Source: Amazonocrinis nigriterrae CENA67
GTDB lineage: Bacteria > Cyanobacteriota > Cyanobacteriia > Cyanobacteriales > Nostocaceae
Direction of reading: 5' to 3'
DNA length: 64,000 nt
NCBI RefSeq assembly: GCF_016056305.1
Contig: NZ_JAECZC010000003.1
Location: 2,317-66,316, forward strand
Under the pieces are notes generated by a model. That model saw only the letters and a program-made list of their open reading frames with translations, did not search any database and was not told the origin of the DNA. Positions within the stretch are counted from its first letter, which is position 1; each line of letters begins with the position of its first letter. Position numbers and translations under genes: made by a program. Shown in pieces: positions 9,082-15,745 of this stretch.

Positions 9082-10047
9082 ATGACAGAAAGACAGACAC
9101 GGCGGAATTTTTTACTTACCAGTGTTGCTGTCACTGGCGGTATTGTAACAACTAGTGCTTTGCAAAAAAATGCCACCAACACGGCTACACCACCAGCAAG
9201 TATGCCAGAAAGAGTGTTGGGACGCACAGAAGTAAAAGTGCCTATCTTCGGGTTGGGAGGAGCAGGACAAACACCGCTATCCTGGGAAGGAAAAGAGCGC
9301 GATGCTGTGGCAATTATTGAAAAAGCGCTGGAACTTGGGATACGATATTTTGATACTGCGGCTAGTTATGGCCCAAGTGAAGATTATTTGGGTAAAGTCT
9401 TACCACCTCATCGTTCAAAGCTGTTTTTAACCAGTAAGACTGATAAAAGAGACCGCGATGGTGCATGGCGAGAATTGGAGCGATCGCTCAAGCGTTTGAA
9501 TACAGAATATCTCGATTTATGGCAGTTACATCACGTTTCTTTTGCTCAAGAACTTGACACTATCTTTAGTCCATCTGGTGCAATTAAAGCTTTAGAAGAA
9601 GCCACTCAGCAGAAACTTGTACGCTTTGCAGGTATTACCGGCCATCATGATCCGCAAGTCATTGCTGAAGGCTTGCGCCGTTATCCGTTCCACACTACTT
9701 TGATTCCCATTAATGCTGCGGACAAACACCACCCGCGTCCTTTCATCCCCGTAGTTCTACCAGTAGCGCAAGAGAAAAACCTCGGTGTGATTGCTATGAA
9801 AGTCCCAGCCTACGGACGGCTGTTTAAACCAGGCGGATTAAGTGGTATGCAGCAAGCTTTGGGATACACGCTATCTCAGCCTGGTGTTCATTGTTGCGTA
9901 ATTGCGGCTGAATCGATTGCACAATTGGAGAGTAATGTCAAGATAGCGCGGGCTTTTCAGCCTTTGAATGAGAAAGAATTGACTGCGATCGCTCAACAAA
10001 CTGCTAGTATCTGGGAAGATAGCACCTTTTTCCGTGCTTGGACTTAG
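9082..10047 (+). CDS. Aldo/keto reductase with twin-arginine signal
   Basis: 321 residues. The N-terminus ERQTRRNFLLTSVAVTGG is a twin-arginine signal followed by a hydrophobic stretch, so export in folded form is likely. The mature part has AKR motifs: FDTAASYGPSEDYLGKVL (catalytic Asp and Tyr), a SKTDKRDRDGA segment (Lys), and the HH pair in WQLHHVS. AKRs reduce carbonyls with NADPH; the substrate cannot be told. No cofactor or partner gene is adjacent. The start at 9082 is set by the Tat signal. Confidence 0.88.
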   Translation: MTERQTRRNFLLTSVAVTGGIVTTSALQKNATNTATPPASMPERVLGRTEVKVPIFGLGGAGQTPLSWEGKERDAVAIIEKALELGIRYFDTAASYGPSEDYLGKVLPPHRSKLFLTSKTDKRDRDGAWRELERSLKRLNTEYLDLWQLHHVSFAQELDTIFSPSGAIKALEEATQQKLVRFAGITGHHDPQVIAEGLRRYPFHTTLIPINAADKHHPRPFIPVVLPVAQEKNLGVIAMKVPAYGRLFKPGGLSGMQQALGYTLSQPGVHCCVIAAESIAQLESNVKIARAFQPLNEKELTAIAQQTASIWEDSTFFRAWT

Positions 10048-10128
10048 GGAAATCTTGCAGATAAGCGAAAACACATTTAAAACCAATTGCCTAAAATCTT
10101 ATCCACAAACTCTTTCACAATCAAAAAT

Positions 10129-11406
10129 CTAAAATCTAAAATCCAAAATTGTATAATGTTGTGCTGCTTGTGATATATTCAGTTGCAGTAGTTTATCATC
10201 ACCCAACTGCTGCCGAAAACTAGGTTTAACAGGCGAAATATTCAAACTACGAATAATTTCTTTTGCCACAGCCTTGGCTAATAGTGGCGGTACAGAGTTA
10301 CCGACTTGCCTGAATCCGTGCCATTTGGTGACATGAAATCTAAACCAATCTGGATAAGAATGTAGTCTTGCTGCTTCCCTGACTGTAATGCATCTGGGTG
10401 TAAATGGATGAATCGGTCTTGGAGAGGTGAAAGAACCTCTATACTTGTCTGTACCTGCGCGCAAAGTGTTACAGACACCAGCAGGATGGAGTTTACGAAA
10501 ACGACTAATTGGTTCTGTTTCTCCTGGAATCGTAGCAGCAAAGCGTTCACTAGTTGCCGACGAGTGTTTTGTTCTTAAACTGGAAGAGAGAATTCGAGAA
10601 TCAAATTCACGTTTATAAGAATAATCATCTGCTAAAGTTTTGATACCACGAAGTGCCAGAGCATATTTACTAGGCTTACCATACTCTGCTACAACCCAAT
10701 CCCTTTGTAGTAACTCTGAATAATTTTCTATTTCTGGTAAATCTCCAATTGCATCCTGTACTGTCGGGCAAATTGGCAGTGTAGATGATTTTTGGTGTGC
10801 AGAGATATTTGGCTTCGCTACTTGGGTAATTGGTTGGGGGTATTTCGGTAACTCTACATCTTCCCTTGCACCAATTAAAAACAATCGCTCCCGTGACTGT
10901 GGTACACCATAATGAGCAGCGTTAAGAACTTGATAATTTTCTTCAACCTGATAACCTTTATTTTGGAACTCCCTAATCAAGGTTTGAAGTATTTTTTTAT
11001 GTTCGCCGACTGTGATGCCTCGAACATTTTCCATGACAAAAAATTTCGGTTTTAATTCCAAAACCAAGCGATGAAAGTGAAAAACTAGAGAATTGCGTGG
11101 GTCATCAAAAACTCGTTTCCCTATTAGTGAAAATCCTTGGCATGGTGAACCACAAATAACTGCATCAATTTCGCGCTCGCCAATTTTTGATCGATTCCGA
11201 ATTTCCGCTCCTGTTGTCTGTTCAACACTTTTACATAATACTGAGCAGTAAGGAAAGTTAAATTCATGTGTGGCACAATGGATGGGGTCAATTTCCACAG
11301 ATGCCAGCACATCAAAACCAGCTTGTTCAAAGCCAAGTGTCATACCACCAGCACCTGCAAACAAATCAACTGCTACGGGTCGTTGTTTTCTCATCTCATG
11401 AGCCAT
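10129..11406 (-). CDS. DNA (cytosine-5) methyltransferase, orphan
   Basis: About 425 residues with the ordered m5C methyltransferase motifs: I, VDLFAGAGGMTLGFEQAGF (S-adenosylmethionine site); IV, CGSPCQGFSLIG with the catalytic Cys; VI, FVMENVRG; VIII, QSRERLFLIGAR; IX/X, ITVREAARLHSYPDWF and RQVGNSVPPLLAKAVAKEI. The frame reaches a GTG at 11409, but ATG 11406 or 11394 is likelier. No restriction endonuclease or Vsr-like gene is adjacent, so it is a solitary enzyme. Filamentous cyanobacteria carry several such orphan enzymes, one of which modifies CGATCG, the core of HIP1; whether this is that one is a hypothesis. Confidence 0.95.
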   Translation of the reverse strand: MAHEMRKQRPVAVDLFAGAGGMTLGFEQAGFDVLASVEIDPIHCATHEFNFPYCSVLCKSVEQTTGAEIRNRSKIGEREIDAVICGSPCQGFSLIGKRVFDDPRNSLVFHFHRLVLELKPKFFVMENVRGITVGEHKKILQTLIREFQNKGYQVEENYQVLNAAHYGVPQSRERLFLIGAREDVELPKYPQPITQVAKPNISAHQKSSTLPICPTVQDAIGDLPEIENYSELLQRDWVVAEYGKPSKYALALRGIKTLADDYSYKREFDSRILSSSLRTKHSSATSERFAATIPGETEPISRFRKLHPAGVCNTLRAGTDKYRGSFTSPRPIHPFTPRCITVREAARLHSYPDWFRFHVTKWHGFRQVGNSVPPLLAKAVAKEIIRSLNISPVKPSFRQQLGDDKLLQLNISQAAQHYTILDFRF

Positions 11407-11429
11407 CACACCTCTATAGGCATTGGGTA

Positions 11430-11510
11430 TCGAGAATAGGGTATTAAGACAATTATTTACTAATTCCTAGTCCCCAGTCCCTAGTCCCTAGTCCCCAGTC
11501 CCCAATAGCA
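11430..11510. repeat. CCCCAGT/CCCTAGT short tandem repeats
   Basis: TAGTCCCCAGTCCCTAGTCC heptamer-type units run through the gap between the methyltransferase and lpxB and into the last codons of lpxB (stop at 11488). This is the complement of the GGGGACT array at 163-208. Confidence 0.75.
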
Positions 11511-12651
11511 TTTGCAAAATTTCGCCAGCAGCGCGATCGCATACTCCTAATTCTCCCAAACAACGCCGCATTTGAGCATAATCTGCTAAAGTTTGCTGCC
11601 GTCGGTCAGGATTTAGCAATAATTCCATTGCCGCTTGAGTAATATTTTCTGCTGTGGCTTGCTCTTGTAACAACTCTGGCACAATCGGCTTCATCACGAC
11701 TAAATTGGTTGGTGAAGCAAAAGGTATGGAACCTTTGAGAATTTTTCGGGCAATCCAAACTGTAACAGAATTTAAGCGATACACCACAACTTGCGGCACA
11801 TTTAATAAAGCAAGTTCCAGGTTGACAGTGCCAGATTTAGTTATGGCCAAATCAGCAGCAGCAAATACTTCCTTTTGAAGACCTGATACAACTGTAGCCC
11901 GTAGACCGTAACGTTTAATCGCCTCCTCAATCGGCTGTCTGTAGATTTCCAGAGAGAGAGGAATCCAAAAATGAACTTGGGGTAATTTCGCTTGAATAGT
12001 TTGGGCAGCTTGAAAAATAACTGGTAAGAGATATTTTAGTTCTTGGCGGCGAGAGGCAGGGAGAAGTGCGATCGCTATTTGTTCCGATTCAATACCCAAT
12101 TTACCACGAGCCTCCAAGCGACTGGGAGCGTTTTGCATCCGGTCAACCAAAGGATGTCCCACCCAACTCACATTCGCCCCATGTTCCTTAAAATAACGCG
12201 CTTCTTCTGGGAATATGGCCAAAAGCTTGTCTGTAAAACCGACAATTCGGGAAGTGTTACGCAAACTCATTGACCATACCCACTCTTGGGGGGCAATGTA
12301 ATATACCACAGGCACTTGTGGCATATGCTGTTGCATATAAGTGCCAATACCGAGATTTGGCCCCATATAGTCAATCAGCACCACCAAGTCTGGTGGATTT
12401 TGCTTTAAATAGGCGATCGCTTGGCGTTGTACCCAAAGAGTAGGCAAAATATAAGGCAGAGATTCTATCAGACCCATCGAGCCAATACCAGAGGTATTGC
12501 CTAGAATGGTTGCTCCTGCTTCTGCCATCTTTTCACCACCCAAAGCCACAATCTCTAACTGCAAACCAGCAGCTTGACGCTTTATGGCCTCAATTAGCAG
12601 CGACCCTTGCAAATCGCCAGACACCTCGCCAGTGCTGATAAATATCCGCAT
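11488..12651 (-). CDS. lpxB: Lipid-A-disaccharide synthase
   Basis: Inner-membrane-associated glycosyltransferase joining lipid X and UDP-diacylglucosamine into the tetra-acyl disaccharide of lipid A. 387 residues; N-terminus MRIFISTGEVSGDLQGSLL is the family signature (GE-SGD), followed by LIDYMGPNLG, IAPQEWVWS, and the C-terminal KSGTVNLELALLNVPQVVVYR nucleotide-sugar block. Last gene of the minus-strand bamA-lpxC-fabZ-lpxA-lpxB series; a 342-bp repeat-filled gap separates it from lpxA, so it may have its own promoter. The final residues are encoded by a repeat array. Confidence 0.97.
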   Translation of the reverse strand: MRIFISTGEVSGDLQGSLLIEAIKRQAAGLQLEIVALGGEKMAEAGATILGNTSGIGSMGLIESLPYILPTLWVQRQAIAYLKQNPPDLVVLIDYMGPNLGIGTYMQQHMPQVPVVYYIAPQEWVWSMSLRNTSRIVGFTDKLLAIFPEEARYFKEHGANVSWVGHPLVDRMQNAPSRLEARGKLGIESEQIAIALLPASRRQELKYLLPVIFQAAQTIQAKLPQVHFWIPLSLEIYRQPIEEAIKRYGLRATVVSGLQKEVFAAADLAITKSGTVNLELALLNVPQVVVYRLNSVTVWIARKILKGSIPFASPTNLVVMKPIVPELLQEQATAENITQAAMELLLNPDRRQQTLADYAQMRRCLGELGVCDRAAGEILQMLLGTGD

Positions 12652-12670
12652 TTGGTAAACAAAGTTAAAA

Positions 12671-12790
12671 GTTAGGAGTGAATAGTTAGGAGTTAGGAGT
12701 GAATAGTTAGGAGTTAGGAGTGAATAGTTAGGAGTTAGGAGTGAATAGTTAGGAGTTAGGAGTGAATAGTTAGGAGTTAGGAGTGAATAA
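12671..12790. repeat. 21-bp tandem repeat array (five copies plus ends)
   Basis: The unit GAATAGTTAGGAGTTAGGAGT recurs with exact 21-bp spacing, the GAATAG landmarks falling at 12680, 12701, 12722, 12743 and 12764, with a last GAATAA at 12785. Each unit is itself built of GTTAGGA heptamers. Confidence 0.95.
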
Positions 12791-12944
12791 TTTAATTCTT
12801 AAAACCGATTCTCTATAAACTTCCACTTAATAATTATTCCTTTCCCGCCATCAGACTCCTATTTTTTTCTTTGCGTCCTTAGCGTCCTTTGCGGTTCGTT
12901 TAATAAATATTAAATGTACGTACTCAGAGATTAAGTATAATTAT

Positions 12945-12990
12945 TAACTCCTGACTCCTAACTCCTAACTCCTAACTCCTAACTTTCAAC
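12945..12990. repeat. Inverse-complement heptamer array facing the 21-bp repeat
   Basis: TAACTCC units repeat here, complementary to the AGTTAGGAGT units at 12671-12790 about 160 bp away. A transcript of the lpxA-lpxB gap could form a long stem. Between the two lies unremarkable sequence containing TTTGCGTCCTTAGCGTCCTT. Confidence 0.85.
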
Positions 12991-12993
12991 TCT

Positions 12994-13809
12994 TCATTCA
13001 TCGCTTACAGTCCGTTTCCCCTTGCCAGGAATCAAACCACGCCTTCCTGGCATCTGAGAAAGTAGTAAAAAGCGACGTAGGTGTTGTAGTTGTTCAGTAT
13101 CTCCCAACTGCTCCAACTGTTCTAACGCGTCCTTAAAGCTGAAGCCAGAGCGGTAGAGAATGCGGAAGGCTTTTTTGAGTGTTTGCAAATCCTCTGAACT
13201 CATCCCAGAACGTTTAAGTCCCACCAGATTCAGAGTTCGCACTCGTGCAGGATTGCCTTCCACCAGCATGTAAGGTGGCACATCCCGGTCAACACGTGCC
13301 AAGCCACCCACCATTGACATACCACCGATATGTACAAATTGATGGACACCTAAAACCCCACTTAGTCTTGCCCGTGATTCTATATGCACATGACCTGCCA
13401 ACGCCACAGAGTTAGCAATGATCACATGGTCTTCAATCACGCAATTGTGAGCTACATGGACATAAGCCATCAGCAAATTATTATTGCCAATGACCGTTGC
13501 TTCACCTGCACCAGTAGCACGATTAATAGTGACATACTCACGAATCAAGTTATTATCGCCAATTTTGACCCAAGTCGGTTCCCCCACAAACTTGAGATCC
13601 TGGGGTTCCATGCCGATCGCTGCACCTGTAAAAATTTGATTTCGCGCCCCAATTTCACAAGGCCCTTCTAGCACTACATGAGCGCCAATGATTGTTTCAG
13701 GCCCCACTTTGACATGCGCTCCAATCACAGCATAGGCACCGACTTCCACTGTTGGGTGGAGTTCCGACTTAGGATGAATTACAGCAGTTGGATGAATAAG
13801 CGTCTTCAA
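12994..13809 (-). CDS. lpxA: UDP-N-acetylglucosamine acyltransferase
   Basis: First acylation of lipid A synthesis: transfers a 3-hydroxyacyl chain from ACP to UDP-GlcNAc. 271 residues of left-handed beta-helix hexapeptide repeats (HPTAVIHPKSELHPTVEVGA onward), with the catalytic His in MAYVHVAHNCVIEDH, a product-binding GVLGVHQFVHIG block, and a C-terminal helical domain (GLKRSGMSSEDLQTLKKAF). Start codon is TTG at 13809; the frame stays open upstream without an ATG, but HPTAV is near the usual N-terminus. Lies between fabZ and lpxB. Confidence 0.96.
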   Translation of the reverse strand: MKTLIHPTAVIHPKSELHPTVEVGAYAVIGAHVKVGPETIIGAHVVLEGPCEIGARNQIFTGAAIGMEPQDLKFVGEPTWVKIGDNNLIREYVTINRATGAGEATVIGNNNLLMAYVHVAHNCVIEDHVIIANSVALAGHVHIESRARLSGVLGVHQFVHIGGMSMVGGLARVDRDVPPYMLVEGNPARVRTLNLVGLKRSGMSSEDLQTLKKAFRILYRSGFSFKDALEQLEQLGDTEQLQHLRRFLLLSQMPGRRGLIPGKGKRTVSDE

Positions 13810-14010
13810 GGGTGAATCTCCAGAACTGTCTTGAGGAGCCAGCGCTGTGCTTTGGTTGCCAAAGTTGAGGCGACTGGCGTTGCTTTTTGTGTAAGTGTTC
13901 AGTGAAAGGAAGTGTCGGGCAAAGTAAGTTAAGTGTGAGGGCGTCGAAAATCAAGAAATTTTAAAAAGCTATTGTAGATTGCTTTTTTGCTGCTATTCTT
14001 TTCAAGATTG

Positions 14011-14041
14011 GGTAAGAGTACATCACGGCTGTACCCTTACC
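14011..14041. promoter_or_regulatory. Intercistronic hairpin between fabZ and lpxA
   Basis: GGTAAGAGTACA and TGTACCCTTACC form a 12-bp stem with one mismatch and a 7-nt loop, about 15 bp after the fabZ stop on the minus strand. No T-run follows in that direction, so it is more likely a processing or stability element than a terminator. Confidence 0.5.
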
Positions 14042-14055
14042 AAGAAAGCAAATTT

Positions 14056-14586
14056 TTAGTTAACTAGAGAAAACATCAATTCGCCTTCACAAGCGAGTTG
14101 ACCGTCAACCTCGGCACGTGCTTGCATCTTACCGAAACGACGTTGTTTAATCGTTAACAGTTCCACTGTCATCACCAGCTGATCACCTGGTACTACTTGG
14201 CGGCGAAAGCGCACTTTATCAATACCAGCAAAAACAAATAGTCCCTCTTCCAACCCAGGCAATTGTTTTAAGACAATACCGCCTACCTGTGCCATTGCTT
14301 CTACAATTAGTACTCCCGGCATTAGTGGTCGTCCTGGGAAGTGTCCTTGGAATTGGGGTTCGTTGACAGTAATGTTTTTAATGCCTACAGCTAATTTTCC
14401 TGGCACATAGTCAATTATTTTATCTACAAGTAGAAATGGGTAGCGGTGGGGTAGCAATTCCTGAATTTCTTCAGATGTGAAAGTAGTTTTAATCTCAGGT
14501 GTGGGTGTTGTTTCATCATTGGGCTGTGGTTCAGTAGATGTAGGCGTTGTAGTATCTGTACTATTTGCTTCGCTGAGGATTGACAT
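14056..14586 (-). CDS. fabZ: 3-hydroxyacyl-ACP dehydratase
   Basis: Dehydrates beta-hydroxyacyl-ACP in fatty acid elongation and competes with LpxA for the same substrate, which explains the linkage. 176 residues with hot-dog fold motifs: [14 protein letters not shown] (catalytic His), [21 protein letters not shown] (catalytic Glu), and a [13 protein letters not shown] strand. The first ~35 residues are a Thr/Pro/Glu-rich extension ([19 protein letters not shown]) not needed for the fold. Start ATG at 14586; about 90 bp after lpxC. Confidence 0.96.
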   Translation of the reverse strand: MSILSEANSTDTTTPTSTEPQPNDETTPTPEIKTTFTSEEIQELLPHRYPFLLVDKIIDYVPGKLAVGIKNITVNEPQFQGHFPGRPLMPGVLIVEAMAQVGGIVLKQLPGLEEGLFVFAGIDKVRFRRQVVPGDQLVMTVELLTIKQRRFGKMQARAEVDGQLACEGELMFSLVN

Positions 14587-14675
14587 TGGCAGTAAGGTTG
14601 ATTTTGAATCTGTAAATTAAAGTAGTTTTGCGTTGAAACCTTTAATTATCTAGGATTTTAGTTTAGATTCAGACC

Positions 14676-15533
14676 CTAAATCTCAAATCCCAAATCTAAA
14701 ATTTTCTGAGCCAGTTGAATGTGTAAATTGTGGCTGGCTTTATACGCTAAAAAATGAGCATGAGGAAAAGTTCCCAATAAACTCAAATCTCCTACTAAAT
14801 CCAAGATTTTATGACGGACTGGCTCATTTGCAAATCTTAATGGTGGATTTAGCCAACCTTCAGGCCCACAAACGAGTGCATTATCTAAGCTGCCACCTTT
14901 TATTAACCCTGTTTGTTGTAAATGTTCAATTTGATGCAATAAACCAAAAGTCCGGGCGGGGGCAATTTCCGCAGCAAAGCTAGCAGCAGCTTTTCCTAAA
15001 TCAGTAGGAGCCGCCCAACTGTGCCATTGATTACCAATAGCAGATAAATCGAAGTCAATACCATAACTAAAGCGGGTTTCTGATGCTGGGAGGGCACAAG
15101 CAAAGGCATCACCTTGATGAACCCAGATTGGCTCTTTAATAGTCAAAGGTTCTTGGATGTTAGCGACTGGTTGTGATACTAAGCCAACTTGGGTAATGCT
15201 GGTTGTCCAAACTTCTGCTGAACCATCTAACAGTGGTACTTCAGACCCATCAATTTCAATTCGGGCGTTATCCACACCCATACCAGCAAGCGCCGCCAAC
15301 AAATGTTCTACAGTCCGAACACATGCCTCACCTTTACCCAGTTGAGTTGAGAGAACAGTCTGATTCACCGCCGCAACTTGGGCTGGAATTATCGGTAAAT
15401 CCGGTAAATCCACCCGCACAAAGTAGCGCCCACTTCCTGCGTTAGCTGGTAGTATTCGTACAAGGGTACTGACACCGCTATGCAGTCCCACTCCGGTCTG
15501 GGTGATTTCCGCCGCTATTGTATGCTGTTGCAT
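14676..15533 (-). CDS. lpxC: UDP-3-O-acyl-N-acetylglucosamine deacetylase
   Basis: Zinc amidase performing the committed step of lipid A synthesis. 285 residues; motifs include [20 protein letters not shown] (zinc-binding His), [26 protein letters not shown], and [15 protein letters not shown] giving the HxxxD zinc site plus [13 protein letters not shown]-type C-terminal His residues. ATG at 15533. lpxD, which acts between LpxC and LpxB, is not in this window. Confidence 0.96.
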   Translation of the reverse strand: MQQHTIAAEITQTGVGLHSGVSTLVRILPANAGSGRYFVRVDLPDLPIIPAQVAAVNQTVLSTQLGKGEACVRTVEHLLAALAGMGVDNARIEIDGSEVPLLDGSAEVWTTSITQVGLVSQPVANIQEPLTIKEPIWVHQGDAFACALPASETRFSYGIDFDLSAIGNQWHSWAAPTDLGKAAASFAAEIAPARTFGLLHQIEHLQQTGLIKGGSLDNALVCGPEGWLNPPLRFANEPVRHKILDLVGDLSLLGTFPHAHFLAYKASHNLHIQLAQKILDLGFEI

Positions 15534-15597
15534 AAGCGAAAAGTAAATATATTTAGATTTGTATCATTCATGTGAAGTTTTGGCAAAGGTTGTAATT

Positions 15598-15745
15598 AGT
15601 AAGTGGTCAGTTGTCATTTGCTACTGACAACTGACAACTTACCCTTCGGGTGACGCTCCTGCGTCGCTAACGCTGCGCTAACGGCAGTTGCGCGGCTGTC
15701 GGCAAAGCCGCCCAACGCACTGCCTCACAACTAACAACTGACAAC
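15598..15745. repeat. CAACTGA array interrupted by a palindromic element
   Basis: GTGGTCAGTTGTCAT and ACTGACAACTGACAACTTA give way at about 15641 to a GC-rich insert (CCCTTCGGGTGACGCTCCTG, a GACGC/GCGTC hairpin, then the 42-bp GGCAGT...ACTGCC module at 15683-15724), after which the array resumes as CAACTAACAACTGACAACTT. The bamA stop follows at 15746. Confidence 0.85.
15683..15724. repeat. GGCAGT-N30-ACTGCC hairpin module, copy A
   Basis: Terminal inverted hexamers GGCAGT and ACTGCC enclose 30 bp that contain their own inverted core (CGGCTGTCGGCAAAGCCGCC). The same layout recurs at 18449-18490 and 54055-54095. Confidence 0.8.

Noticed and set aside
12652-12993. Possible CRISPR array because of regular 21-bp units
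   Set aside because: Units are contiguous with no unique spacers and are built of heptamers; no cas gene is near.
13769-13954. Small minus-strand gene upstream of lpxA
   Set aside because: It overlaps the lpxA start in another frame, lacks protein-like character and has no conserved motif; the lpxA frame itself also stays open here without ATG.
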